Position numbers and translations under genes: made by a program. Shown one piece after another: positions 14,762-23,572 of a stretch of DNA of 64,000 nt; position 1 is the first letter of the stretch, and each line of letters starts with the position of its first letter. The notes under the pieces are model-generated. The model saw only the letters and a list, made by a program, of their open reading frames with translations. It did not search any database and was not told where the DNA came from. This stretch comes from Lachnospiraceae bacterium (GTDB lineage Bacteria; Bacillota; Clostridia; Lachnospirales; Lachnospiraceae): positions 1 to 64,000 of the forward strand of contig JAGAOO010000055.1 of the NCBI GenBank assembly GCA_017623675.1, given 5' to 3'.

Positions 14762-16168
14762 ATGGAAAAGAATAAAAGTAGAAATTCATTTACAGGCTCA
14801 CTAGGGTTTGTATTGGCGGCAGCAGGTAGTGCGGTTGGCTTGGGTAATATTTGGCGATTTCCTTATCTTGCGGCTAAAGATGGTGGCGGATTGTTTCTGG
14901 TGATTTATGTAATATTGGCGTTGACATTTGGTTTTACGCTTCTTACTACTGAAATCGCAATTGGAAGAAAGACAAAGCAAAGTCCCTTGACTGCATATAG
15001 CAAGGTCAAGAAAGGCTGGGGATTTTTAGGTGTCATTGCCTGTCTGGTTCCGGTCATCATTATGCCGTATTATTGTGTCATAGGTGGCTGGGTAGTAAAG
15101 TATTTGATTGCCTTTCTTATTGGGGAAGGTGGAGCAGCAGCTCAGGATGGTTATTTTGAGGGCTTCATCACCAGTGATGTTCAACCCATTTTGTTGACCA
15201 TAATTTTCCTTGGAATTGTTGCCTTTATCATCTTCCGAGGAGTAGAAAAGGGAATTGAATCTTCATCTAAGATTATTATGCCGATTTTGCTATTGCTGGT
15301 CGTTGGAATTGCTATATTTTCAATCACGATTCATCATACAGATGCGGATGGCATTACCAGAACCGGGTTAGAGGGGTTAAAGGTTTACTTAATTCCTAAT
15401 TTGGAGGGCTTAACTGTGAAGGGCTTCTTTACAGTACTGTTAGATGCCATGGGTCAGTTGTTCTTCAGCCTAAGTGTTGCCATGGGTATTATGATTGCAT
15501 ATGGTTCGTACGTAAAAGATGATGCCAATCTGGTAAAATCTATCAACCAGATTGAGATTTTTGATACTCTGGTTGCATTTCTGGCAGGAGTAATGATTAT
15601 TCCGGCAGTCTTTACCTTTATGGGTACAGAAGGCATGCAGGCATCCGGACCGAGTCTGATGTTCGTCTCATTGCCAAAGGTGTTTGCGGCTATGGGAAAG
15701 GTCGGAAATATCGTGGGTTGTTTATTCTTTGCAATGGTATTGTTTGCAGCAATTACCAGTGCGGTATCTGTTATGGAAGCGGTGGTATCCAGTCTGATGG
15801 ATAAATTCCATATATCCAGATTGAAAGCGACTGTAATAGAAACGACTATTGCTTTGCTTGGTGGCATTGTTGTATGTCTTGGTTATAGTAAGCCATATCT
15901 TGAAATTACGTTACCGAGTGGATCCGGTGCAACGATTTTGGATATCATGGATTTTACCAGCAATAATATTATGATGCCGTTGGTTGCAATTGGAACCTGT
16001 ATTCTGATTGGTTGGGTTGTTAAGCCAAAAGAAGTGATTGACGAGGTAGAAAAGACCGGATGTAAATTCGGAAGAAAGGCACTTTACATTGTCATGATTA
16101 AGGTAATTGCACCTCTGCTTTTGATTATTTTGTTTCTGAAGTCGATAGGTATTTTAACATTTATTTAA
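14762..16168 (+). CDS. neurotransmitter:sodium symporter family transporter
   Basis: A 468-residue membrane protein with about 11-12 helices. The N-terminus contains GFVLAAAGSAVGLGNIWRFP, the TM1 signature of NSS/SNF transporters with the sodium and substrate-binding unwound segment, followed by GGGLFLVIY. These carriers take up amino acids or related compounds with sodium. The protein is of usual length for bacterial 11-helix members. It follows the SDR gene and may form an operon with it, though the hairpin in its leader suggests separate translational control. Substrate cannot be read from the sequence. A convergent terminator lies downstream. Confidence 0.92.
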   Translation: MEKNKSRNSFTGSLGFVLAAAGSAVGLGNIWRFPYLAAKDGGGLFLVIYVILALTFGFTLLTTEIAIGRKTKQSPLTAYSKVKKGWGFLGVIACLVPVIIMPYYCVIGGWVVKYLIAFLIGEGGAAAQDGYFEGFITSDVQPILLTIIFLGIVAFIIFRGVEKGIESSSKIIMPILLLLVVGIAIFSITIHHTDADGITRTGLEGLKVYLIPNLEGLTVKGFFTVLLDAMGQLFFSLSVAMGIMIAYGSYVKDDANLVKSINQIEIFDTLVAFLAGVMIIPAVFTFMGTEGMQASGPSLMFVSLPKVFAAMGKVGNIVGCLFFAMVLFAAITSAVSVMEAVVSSLMDKFHISRLKATVIETTIALLGGIVVCLGYSKPYLEITLPSGSGATILDIMDFTSNNIMMPLVAIGTCILIGWVVKPKEVIDEVEKTGCKFGRKALYIVMIKVIAPLLLIILFLKSIGILTFI

Positions 16169-16234
16169 GTGGTAATGATGCAATAATATGAAAAGAAATA
16201 ATTAGATACGATTCATTAACTGGAAAAGTTAATT

Positions 16235-16290
16235 AGAAAAGAGCCATGTAGCTGATTTCCTTATAGGAAACTGCCTCATGACTCTTTTCT
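16235..16290. terminator. bidirectional terminator between convergent operons
   Basis: AGAAAAGAG-CCATG (16235-16247) pairs with CATG-ACTCTTTTCT (16277-16290), and an inner TTTCC-TTATA-GGAAA stem (16256-16270) is nested inside. T-rich arms occur on both strands. Confidence 0.7.
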
Positions 16291-16333
16291 TATGAAAGCT
16301 ATTTTTCTATGAACGATAATTCTCTGTGAAAGC

Positions 16334-17569
16334 TTACATTCTCCGTAAAGCTTCAATCGGACTGAGCTTTGCAGCTTTTCTGGCAGGATAGATTCCGAAG
16401 AATATACCAACTGCAGAAGAGAAGAGAGTGGTTATCAGGACGGCACCAACTCCGATAGAAGGTGTAAAGGCATAGGTCGGAGCTACCAGGCTGACAATCT
16501 GGGATATCAGGAAAGCTCCCACATAACCGCCGAGAATTCCAAGAATACCACCAACCATTGTTAAAAATGCCGATTCCGACAGGAATTGAAGCATGATGGA
16601 ACTGGTTTTAGCACCTAGTGCCTTTCGAATACCAATTTCTCTGGTCCGCTCTGTTACGGATACCAACATAATGTTCATAACACCAACACCACCAACCAGA
16701 AGAGATATAGCAGCAACTAAGGAGATAAATAAGGTAATCATGTTAATAACCATATTAATAGTTGCCATATAATCGCTGAAGCTTTGAATCTGGAAGGTAT
16801 CGGTTCCTTTACAATTGTGTCGGGATTCTAATATATTAATGACTTCATCACAAGTGCTTTTGGAATCAGCACCATCTGCCAGCATCAGGTTGGCAGCGTA
16901 GGTATCTTCCGGTAAGGAAAGCCCCAGAGCTGATTCAAAGGTAGTAAGCGGAACATTTAAGTAAATCGGTGCATTTTCATAGCTGTAGGAAACCAGAGAA
17001 GCATTGTCGGCAAAGGTAGTCAGTCCAATGATCCGATATTCTACAATTCTTCCCTGAATATTGATATCTACAGTCATTCCAATGACATCTGTATTGCCGA
17101 AGAGCTTAATTGCATCATCTTCACTGATGTAGCAGACCATTTTGCCATTTTCATAATCATCTTCTGAGAAATAAGCACCTTTGCTTAAAACACTATACTG
17201 TTCAAAAAGATAATTGTCAGCGTTGCAGCCGTATGCATAGGCATCAAAATCGCCCTTTGGAGTGGAAATTGTACCCTGTCTGCTGTCAGTAAATAAATAT
17301 GACTGTATGCCTTCCACATTTTCTTTAATATACTCTAAATCGTCCAGTGTGATAAGATCTGTATCACTCATGGACATGATTGCAATCTGTCCGGTTCCGA
17401 TACTATCCAACTGGGAGGTAATCATATTCTTAAAACCGTTTCCCAGTGACATAATCAGAATAACGGAAGAAATACCAATAATAATACCAAGCATGGTCAG
17501 CAGAGAACGAATTTTATTAGAGAGTATATTGAAAAATGCCATTTTTATATATTCTTTTAATTGTGACAT
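16334..17569 (-). CDS. MacB-like ABC transporter permease (FtsX family)
   Basis: A 411-residue protein, last gene of a three-gene minus-strand operon. The N-terminal helix begins with IKMAFFNILSNKIRSLLTMLGI, the hallmark of MacB/FtsX permeases. A large extracytoplasmic domain (about 45-275) follows, then three helices near the C-terminus with GIRKALGAKTSSIMLQFLSES and a terminal helix ending YPARKAAKLSPIEALR. It pairs with the ATPase and adaptor encoded upstream to export peptides, lipids or antimicrobial compounds across the membrane. Separation of ATPase and permease into two genes is the usual Firmicute form. Substrate unknown. Confidence 0.92.
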   Translation of the reverse strand: MSQLKEYIKMAFFNILSNKIRSLLTMLGIIIGISSVILIMSLGNGFKNMITSQLDSIGTGQIAIMSMSDTDLITLDDLEYIKENVEGIQSYLFTDSRQGTISTPKGDFDAYAYGCNADNYLFEQYSVLSKGAYFSEDDYENGKMVCYISEDDAIKLFGNTDVIGMTVDINIQGRIVEYRIIGLTTFADNASLVSYSYENAPIYLNVPLTTFESALGLSLPEDTYAANLMLADGADSKSTCDEVINILESRHNCKGTDTFQIQSFSDYMATINMVINMITLFISLVAAISLLVGGVGVMNIMLVSVTERTREIGIRKALGAKTSSIMLQFLSESAFLTMVGGILGILGGYVGAFLISQIVSLVAPTYAFTPSIGVGAVLITTLFSSAVGIFFGIYPARKAAKLSPIEALRRM

Positions 17570-17584
17570 TTGTATTCCCCCTAA

Positions 17585-19144
17585 CTAGTTCTGTTTGGAT
17601 TCGCTATCCTGCTGTTCATCTGATTCCGAGGTACCGGTTGCATCTTCCGGTAAATTTGGATTTACTGGTAATCCTTCTGTAATCATGGCTGTTACATTGG
17701 TGATAACCATGGTATCTGCATCAATGCCGGACAGGATTTCGCAGTTATCTACGTCACTGACACCGGTTTCTACATATTTCTTAACAACAAGATTATCTTC
17801 TACGGCATAGACAAATGTGCCCTCTGTATCTACATTAATCGCAAGATTTGGAACAGTCATAACATCTTCAACAGAAGCAGTATGAATGACAACCTTTGCA
17901 TCCAGACCCAGAATAATATTTGCATCCGGATTCAGAATGGTGATCTCGGCCTCAATGTTAGTAGAACCGGTAGCAGTAGCTGTGGCGATTTTACTGATAT
18001 AAGTAACTTCTCCATCATATTCGTGTCCAAGAAGAGTAACGGTTGCTGTCTGTCCAAGAGAAACGGTTTCCATATCCTTCTTTGACAATGGAACGGTTAC
18101 TTTAATACTGTCTGCACTGGCAATGGTAAAGAGCTGCATGCCGGGAGCAGTAGTATAACCCTTGATGGCTTCAACGGACATAATGATACCGTTCTTATCA
18201 GCAACAATACCTGCCTTGCCTTCTTCTAAAGAAGTGGCAGCAGCTTCCTTTTGCAGATTGGCTAATTGATTCGAAATATTTATTTGTTCTCTCTGGGTAG
18301 AAGTCAGAATTCCTGCTTCTGCACTGTCAATCTGAGCTTGTTTCTGAACTAATTGGCTTTGTAAATCAGCTAATTGACTGGATTTAATAGAAATAGCTTC
18401 TGCAATTGTATTGCTTTCTGTTGGCATACTGTTCAGGATGTTTTCCAGGTTGGTAATAGAAGCATTCAAGGTATCCCGTTCACTGCATTTATTAATATAA
18501 TCAGGATTGCTTTGTAATGGAGTACTTGCCGGATTGTTGTCGATTATGACTTGGATTTCATCCAGTACTGCCGCTAAGCGTGTACGTTTTTCTGCAATTG
18601 TGACTGCCAGGTCAAGATTAGGGTCTTCTGAAGTGCTGCTGTTTTGCAACTGGGTAATTTCATTTTCCAGAGCTGCAATCTGAGACTTTAATGAATCAGC
18701 GTCTTTTTTTGCCTGTGCCAAGTCAGAACTAATCTGATTGGATTGCTCAATGCTGGCCTGGTTCGACAATTGGTTGGAACGTGCGGTTAAAGATGCTTGA
18801 TTATACTGATCCTCCAAGCTGGCAGTATCAAAGGTAATAAGAGTATCTCCCTTTTGAACGGTCTGACCGGCCCGAATATGTATTTCATCTATGGTAGCAG
18901 ATACAGATGTTGTGTAGCTGGTAATGTCACCACTGGAAATAGTGCCACTTGTTGTGATAGAAGAAGATATATCGTTTTGTTCCGGTTGTGTAACTTCCAC
19001 TGGTGTGCCAAAGTTGCTTGCCAGTTTAGATATTGCAATTCCACCGGCAATAATGACAATTGCCAAAAGTGCAACAACGGCAATAACAACAATAATTATG
19101 ACCTTTTTGTTTGATTTCTTTTTTGTAGTTGTATTTTCAGACAT
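17585..19144 (-). CDS. HlyD/MacA-type efflux adaptor protein
   Basis: A 519-residue protein with a single N-terminal membrane anchor (KVIIIVVIAVVALLAIVIIAGG). A lipoyl-like half (SATIDEIHIRAGQTVQKGDTL) is followed by a long coiled-coil hairpin (about 115-295, rich in Gln, Ser, Asn and Leu) and the second lipoyl half plus beta-barrel. The C-terminus is a Ser/Glu/Asp-rich tail. The order matches membrane fusion proteins of MacAB-type pumps in Gram-positives, where it links permease and cell wall. It lies 15 bases before the permease gene and 23 after the ATPase gene on the same strand. The coiled coil is long for a monoderm adaptor. Confidence 0.9.
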   Translation of the reverse strand: MSENTTTKKKSNKKVIIIVVIAVVALLAIVIIAGGIAISKLASNFGTPVEVTQPEQNDISSSITTSGTISSGDITSYTTSVSATIDEIHIRAGQTVQKGDTLITFDTASLEDQYNQASLTARSNQLSNQASIEQSNQISSDLAQAKKDADSLKSQIAALENEITQLQNSSTSEDPNLDLAVTIAEKRTRLAAVLDEIQVIIDNNPASTPLQSNPDYINKCSERDTLNASITNLENILNSMPTESNTIAEAISIKSSQLADLQSQLVQKQAQIDSAEAGILTSTQREQINISNQLANLQKEAAATSLEEGKAGIVADKNGIIMSVEAIKGYTTAPGMQLFTIASADSIKVTVPLSKKDMETVSLGQTATVTLLGHEYDGEVTYISKIATATATGSTNIEAEITILNPDANIILGLDAKVVIHTASVEDVMTVPNLAINVDTEGTFVYAVEDNLVVKKYVETGVSDVDNCEILSGIDADTMVITNVTAMITEGLPVNPNLPEDATGTSESDEQQDSESKQN

Positions 19145-19167
19145 TTTAATACCTCCATAAAATATAT

Positions 19168-19857
19168 TTATTGTTCTTTGGTAAAATCAGATTCAATTTT
19201 ACCATCCATAATCCGCACGACTCGTTTGGCATTTGCAGCAATTTCATCGTCATGGGTAATCAGAATAACGGTTCGTCCACTGTCATGGAGCTCATGTAGA
19301 ATCTTCATAATTTCTTTGGTGGAACCGGAATCCAAGTTACCCGTTGGTTCATCTGCCAGAATGACCGGGGGTTTGGCGGCTATGGCACGTGCTATGGCAA
19401 CTCTTTGCTGTTGACCGCCACTCATCTCTGACGGTTTATGATGGACTCGATGTTCCAGACCAACAATTTTAAGAGCTTCCAGAGAACATTCCCGCCGTTC
19501 TTTTGCAGGCATACCTCGATAAATTAATGGTAGTTCTACATTTTCTAATGCGGTAAGGTTAGAAATCAAATTAAAACCCTGAAAGATAAAACCGATTTGT
19601 TTGTTTCGAATATCAGATAATTGATTGTCTGATAAATGGGATACATCCTCTCCCGACAGAATATACTGACCGGAGGTAGGGGTATCCAGACATCCGAGCA
19701 TATTCATAAGTGTTGACTTGCCGGAACCGGATTGCCCGATAATGGCAACGAACTCACCAGACTGTATGTCAAGTGATACATCGTCTAAAGCACGTACTTC
19801 ATTTTCGCCCGGATTATAGATTTTCATAATATGTTCAATATGTATGAGTGAATCCAT
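19168..19857 (-). CDS. ABC transporter ATP-binding protein (MacB/LolD type)
   Basis: A 229-residue ATPase, first gene of the minus-strand efflux operon. Walker A GQSGSGKST, Q-loop FQGFNL, signature MSGGQQQRVAIARA and Walker B VILADEPTGNLDSGS are all intact, and the length matches LolD/MacB-type ATPases. A GGAG ribosome site precedes the ATG. It energises the adjacent FtsX-like permease. The promoter upstream carries a perfect 15-base palindrome, suggesting regulated expression, perhaps induced by a toxic compound. Confidence 0.95.
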   Translation of the reverse strand: MDSLIHIEHIMKIYNPGENEVRALDDVSLDIQSGEFVAIIGQSGSGKSTLMNMLGCLDTPTSGQYILSGEDVSHLSDNQLSDIRNKQIGFIFQGFNLISNLTALENVELPLIYRGMPAKERRECSLEALKIVGLEHRVHHKPSEMSGGQQQRVAIARAIAAKPPVILADEPTGNLDSGSTKEIMKILHELHDSGRTVILITHDDEIAANAKRVVRIMDGKIESDFTKEQ

Positions 19858-19883
19858 GTTTAACTCCCTTCTGTTAGTGTTAC

Positions 19884-19911
19884 TTATGCGTTGGAAAAAT
19901 TTAACGCATAA
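19884..19911 (-). promoter_or_regulatory. hairpin in the 5' leader of the efflux operon
   Basis: TTATGCGTT (19884-19892) and AACGCATAA (19903-19911) form a 9-bp inverted repeat at the predicted 5' end of the efflux mRNA. It could stabilise the transcript or bind a regulator. Confidence 0.45.
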
Positions 19912-19922
19912 AAGCTTTTGTT

Positions 19923-19951
19923 ATTATATAATGGGCGGATAGTATCCGCAA
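19923..19951 (-). promoter_or_regulatory. promoter with palindromic operator for the efflux operon
   Basis: Read on the minus strand: TTGCGG (plus 19946-19951), 17-bp spacer, TATAAT (plus 19923-19928). The perfect palindrome GCGGATA-G-TATCCGC (19935-19949) fills the spacer and touches the -35 box, a typical repressor or MerR-like site. The rest of this 320-bp divergent gap holds AT-rich sequence and the AAAGAATTATTCTTT palindrome. Confidence 0.65.
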
Positions 19952-20031
19952 CATTTAACACTGAATTGTTAATTTTTTGTAATAATACATAAAATAATTA
20001 CTTAAATACCAGCCTAATTGTAAAGAATCTG

Positions 20032-20046
20032 AAAGAATTATTCTTT
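20032..20046. repeat. perfect 15-base palindrome upstream of the LytTR gene
   Basis: AAAGAAT-T-ATTCTTT in the divergent gap, about 130 bp before the LytTR gene. It may be a regulator site, and nothing in the sequence identifies the protein. Confidence 0.35.
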
Positions 20047-20177
20047 ATTCTCAATTGCAAACCGAGATGAGTAGCCTTTGATAGTTACCGATTATAATCA
20101 AATAGAACCACTTATCGTAAATCAGATGACAGAGTGCTGTATTTTTTATATAGTGATACATGCAAGGAGGTGGTAAG

Positions 20178-20618
20178 GTGAAAATTGAAATTCAGTTAGA
20201 CCCAAATCAGCAGGAAACAAAGGTAATTATCGTTACGGATGAAATTACGGAAAATGTAAAGGAGTTGATGAATAGATTATCTCAAGAGTATTCTCAAGTC
20301 ATTGCGGGATTTATGCAGGAACGATTAGAAATTTTGGAGCCGCAATCCATTTACCGCATCTATGCTGCCAACCAAAAAGTGTTTGCAGTTACGGATAAGG
20401 GAGAATATGTATTACGTTCCAGATTATATGAGCTGGAGGAACAATTAGTACGGGAGAAGTTTATTCGTATATCCAATTCAGAGATTGTGAATCTCACACG
20501 AATTAAGAATTTTGATTTGAGTTATGCCGGAACCATAGGCGTAACCTTAACAAACGGAGAAACCACATTTGTATCCAGGCGGTATGTACCCAAAATCAAG
20601 CAGGCATTAGGTATTTGA
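20178..20618 (+). CDS. LytTR-domain transcriptional regulator
   Basis: A 146-residue protein. GTG 20178 is seven bases after AAGGAGG (20164-20170); an in-frame ATG at 20160 lies before that site. The N-terminal 45 residues are a short non-receiver region. The C-terminal LytTR DNA-binding domain spans about 55-145, with IYRIYAANQKVFAVTDKGEYVLRS split over strands, FIRISNSEIVNLTRI and YVPKIKQAL. This is the stand-alone form found next to DUF3021 membrane proteins, not a two-component response regulator, and it has no receiver domain. It is likely co-transcribed with the DUF3021 gene that starts 15 bases later, and the pair probably regulates itself and transport genes. Confidence 0.9.
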   Translation: MKIEIQLDPNQQETKVIIVTDEITENVKELMNRLSQEYSQVIAGFMQERLEILEPQSIYRIYAANQKVFAVTDKGEYVLRSRLYELEEQLVREKFIRISNSEIVNLTRIKNFDLSYAGTIGVTLTNGETTFVSRRYVPKIKQALGI

Positions 20619-20632
20619 AAAGGAGGTAGTAG

Positions 20633-21085
20633 ATGATGAAAAAACAGATTTTATTTCGGAGTATGATAGGAATTTTTGTAGGAATCAGTATTAGTTATAT
20701 GATTACGATTTTGATTTCCCTGTGCATGGGAGCCAATGAATATTATCCATGTGTACCAAGTCTGACCGAACAGTTTGGCACGGAAACTTATGCGGTAGGT
20801 GTTCAGGTGGTATTAAGTGCTTTGCTGGGAGCTGTTTTCGGAGGTATATCCGTTATATGGGAAATGGAAAACTGGAGTCTGGTAAAGCAGAGCTTGATTT
20901 ACTTTTTGATTGCGTCAATAGCAATGCTGCCTATCGCTTATCTGGCACATTGGATGGAACATAGTTTGAAAGGTTTTTTAATGTATTTTGGAATCTATTT
21001 AGGTATATTTGTGGTTACATGGCTGACTCAATATATAATATGGAAGATAAAAATCAAAAAAATGAATCAAAAATTGAATGAATAA
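20633..21085 (+). CDS. DUF3021 family membrane protein
   Basis: About 150 residues; ATG 20633 or 20636 follows AGGAGG at 20621-20626. Four hydrophobic helices are visible (MIGIFVGISISYMITILISLC, VQVVLSALLGAVFGGISV, LIYFLIASIAMLPIAYLA, FLMYFGIYLGIFVVTWLTQYI), ending in a Lys-rich tail. DUF3021 genes regularly follow a LytTR gene in Firmicutes and are thought to modulate that regulator from the membrane, an inference from gene pairing. Nothing unusual is seen in length or composition. Confidence 0.88.
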   Translation: MMKKQILFRSMIGIFVGISISYMITILISLCMGANEYYPCVPSLTEQFGTETYAVGVQVVLSALLGAVFGGISVIWEMENWSLVKQSLIYFLIASIAMLPIAYLAHWMEHSLKGFLMYFGIYLGIFVVTWLTQYIIWKIKIKKMNQKLNE

Positions 21086-21100
21086 GCACGAATTGGTTTC

Positions 21101-21117
21101 TTGTCAAATCTTGACAA
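21101..21117. promoter_or_regulatory. TTGTCAA-ATC-TTGACAA inverted repeat
   Basis: A perfect 7-bp inverted repeat 15 bases after the DUF3021 stop. Its right arm includes a TTGACA that could be a -35 box for the AGCS symporter gene, although a good -10 at the right distance is missing. It may be an operator. Confidence 0.35.
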
Positions 21118-21149
21118 TTGATAGCTGATATGCTAGCCTATTCTTTGCT

Positions 21150-21191
21150 TGAACCGTTTTCAGAAGGTAGTTTTAGATTGAAAACGGTTCA
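21150..21191. repeat. 13-bp inverted repeat before the AGCS gene
   Basis: TGAACCGTTTTCA (21150-21162) and TGAAAACGGTTCA (21179-21191), perfect arms with a 16-base spacer. There is no T-run, so it is not a standard terminator. It may be an operator or an mRNA leader structure. Confidence 0.5.
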
Positions 21192-21223
21192 TTATATGTA
21201 AGGAAGAAATAGGAGAGGGCGTT

Positions 21224-22699
21224 ATGTGGTTGTCAATTGGTACATGGGTGAGTGAGTTAAGTGCGAAGTATGAAGCAGAGAGTGTACTGGAATTGATATG
21301 GATTTTGTTTAATCAATTCTTAGTTAAGGTAGATGATCTGGTCTGGGGAATTCCTTTGATTGTATTGATTTTAGTGGGTGGAATCTATTTGACCAGCCGA
21401 TTAGGTCTGATTCAGATTCGAAAGCTTCCACTGGCACTAAAGTGGATGGTACAGAATGAAGAGGATGGAACGGGAGAGATATCTTCCTTCGGAGCACTAT
21501 GTACTGCATTATCAGCGACTATTGGTACCGGTAATATTGTAGGTGTGGCAACTGCTATTGCGGCTGGTGGTCCGGGAGCCTTATTATGGATGGAGGTTGC
21601 AGCATTTTTTGGTATGGCAACTAAGTATGCAGAAGGTTTGTTGGCAGTGAAATACCGTGTGGTAGATGAAGACAATCATGCATTAGGCGGTCCGTTCTAT
21701 TATATTGAACGGGGAATGGGTCAGAAATGGAAATGGCTGGCAAAGATGTTTGCTTTCTTTGGTGTATGTGTCGGTTTATTTGGTATCGGTACATTTTCAC
21801 AGGTAAATGGTATCTCATCTGCTGTGAATAATTTCTTTGATCCGAATATGAATTGGACGGTTGAGATTCCGGGGCTTGGTACATATTCCTGGACTGTTAT
21901 TATTGCATCGTTATTATTAAGTATCTGTGTGGCATTGGTATTAATTGGCGGTGTAAAGCGTATTTCTAAGGTTTCACAGGCAGTAGTGCCTTTTATGGCT
22001 ATTATATATGTTGTTTTCTGTGTGGTTTTGTTAGTATGTAATATTAAGGCAATCCCGGCAGCTGTGGTAACAATTGTACAGGGTGCGTTTAATCCGAAGG
22101 CAGTAACCGGTGGTATTGTTGGTACAATGCTGATTGCTATGCAAAAGGGTATTGCAAGAGGTATCTTTTCAAATGAAGCAGGTCTGGGTTCTGCTCCAAT
22201 TGCAGCAGCGGCAGCAAAGACGAAGGAACCGGTTCGCCAGGGACTTGTGTCTATGACAGGTACTTTTATTGATACGATTGTTATCTGTACGATGACTGGT
22301 TTGGCAATCGTTATTACCGGTGCATGGCAGGTGGAAGGCTTACAGGGAGTGCAGATTACGACTTATGCATTTAATAATGGTCTTCCAATTCCTGCTGTAG
22401 TTTCTTCATGTATATTGATGCTGTGTCTGGTGTTCTTTGCATTTACGACCATATTAGGTTGGGATTATTATTCTGAACGCTGTCTGGAGTATTTGTTTGG
22501 CGGCAAGCATAAGCTCATTATGGTGTATCGCTGGTTGTATATTTTTGCGGTATTCATCGGACCATATATGACAGTAGCAGCAGTATGGACAATTGCAGAT
22601 ATCTTTAATGGTTTGATGGCCCTTCCGAATATGATTGCATTGTTTGCCTTAGGTGGTGTGGTTGCCAAAGAAACCAGGGACTTTTTTAAACGGATATAA
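21224..22699 (+). CDS. alanine/glycine:cation symporter (AGCS family)
   Basis: A 491-residue membrane protein with about 11 helices and AGGAG upstream. The signature ALSATIGTGNIVGVATAIAA plus GGPGALLWM is diagnostic of AGCS transporters, and a second hallmark, RGIFSNEAGLGSAP, appears in the middle. These carriers import alanine or glycine with sodium. The length is usual, with a slightly extended N-terminus (about 50 residues before the first core helix). The next gene, a methyltransferase, starts three bases after the stop, so they probably share an mRNA, though no functional link is obvious. Confidence 0.94.
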   Translation: MWLSIGTWVSELSAKYEAESVLELIWILFNQFLVKVDDLVWGIPLIVLILVGGIYLTSRLGLIQIRKLPLALKWMVQNEEDGTGEISSFGALCTALSATIGTGNIVGVATAIAAGGPGALLWMEVAAFFGMATKYAEGLLAVKYRVVDEDNHALGGPFYYIERGMGQKWKWLAKMFAFFGVCVGLFGIGTFSQVNGISSAVNNFFDPNMNWTVEIPGLGTYSWTVIIASLLLSICVALVLIGGVKRISKVSQAVVPFMAIIYVVFCVVLLVCNIKAIPAAVVTIVQGAFNPKAVTGGIVGTMLIAMQKGIARGIFSNEAGLGSAPIAAAAAKTKEPVRQGLVSMTGTFIDTIVICTMTGLAIVITGAWQVEGLQGVQITTYAFNNGLPIPAVVSSCILMLCLVFFAFTTILGWDYYSERCLEYLFGGKHKLIMVYRWLYIFAVFIGPYMTVAAVWTIADIFNGLMALPNMIALFALGGVVAKETRDFFKRI

Positions 22700-22702
22700 A
22701 CT

Positions 22703-23494
22703 ATGACAGAATTAGAAGAATATTATAATAAATTTAATGAAGAGAAAAGATTAAATTCCCGTTATGGACAGGTAGAGTTTCGAACCTCTATGAAATATAT
22801 TCATAAGTATTTGGATAGCGTTGAAGCAGCAGGTAAAACCAAAGATGAGATTCGTATTTTAGATATTGGTGCGGGAACCGGTAAATACTCCGTTGCTTTG
22901 GCACAGGAGGGTTATGATGTAACGGCGGTAGAGCTGGTACGCTATAATCTTGGGATTCTAAAGCAAAAGGACAGTAGGGTAAAGGCAATGCAGGGCAATG
23001 CACTGAATCTGAAAAAGCTGGCTGATAATCAGTTTGATGTAACCCTGTTATTTGGACCAATGTATCATTTGTTTTCTTTTGAAGATAAGGTGAGAGCATT
23101 ACAGGAAGCAAAACGGGTGACGAAGACTGGCGGAACGATTCTGGTGGCTTACTGTATGAATGAGTATTGTGTGCTGACGTACGCATTTAAGGAAAAGCAT
23201 TTACAGGAATGTGTGGAGCAAAAGCGGTTGACAGAGGATTTTCACAGTGTTTCGGAAGCAAAAAATCTATATGATTATGTACGGATAGAAGATATTGATG
23301 CGTTAAATGAGGCAGCAGGCTTACGTCGTCTGCAGATTATTTCACCGGACGGACCGGCGAATTATATCCGTCCGACATTGAATGAAATGGATGATGAAAC
23401 CTTTGAATGGTTTATGCGATATCATCTGGCAACCTGCGAGCGGCAGGATCTGATTGGTGCCGGTGCACATACGGTAGATATAGTTACGAAGTAG
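22703..23494 (+). CDS. class I SAM-dependent methyltransferase
   Basis: A 263-residue protein starting three bases after the symporter stop, with only a weak ribosome site, so probably translationally coupled. Motif I is ILDIGAGTGKYSVALA, followed by the acidic end of strand two (VTAVELV) and motif IV-like VTLLFGPMYHLF. No transmembrane or nucleic-acid-binding domain is present. It belongs to the Methyltransf_11/25 type small-molecule enzymes; the acceptor cannot be told from sequence. A hairpin with a GAAA tetraloop follows immediately after the stop. Confidence 0.85.
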   Translation: MTELEEYYNKFNEEKRLNSRYGQVEFRTSMKYIHKYLDSVEAAGKTKDEIRILDIGAGTGKYSVALAQEGYDVTAVELVRYNLGILKQKDSRVKAMQGNALNLKKLADNQFDVTLLFGPMYHLFSFEDKVRALQEAKRVTKTGGTILVAYCMNEYCVLTYAFKEKHLQECVEQKRLTEDFHSVSEAKNLYDYVRIEDIDALNEAAGLRRLQIISPDGPANYIRPTLNEMDDETFEWFMRYHLATCERQDLIGAGAHTVDIVTK

Positions 23495-23496
23495 TA

Positions 23497-23518
23497 AGAA
23501 GGAGCGAAAGCTCCTTCT
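23497..23518 (+). terminator. GAAA-tetraloop hairpin after the methyltransferase gene
   Basis: AGAAGGAGC (23497-23505), GAAA, GCTCCTTCT (23510-23518): perfect 9-bp stem. There is no T-run, so it may be an mRNA-stabilising or partial terminator structure. Confidence 0.5.
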
Positions 23519-23572
23519 ATGCATGTAGTAAAGGATAGTAGTATGAAACAGCAAGAAGAAGGAGAGATAAAT

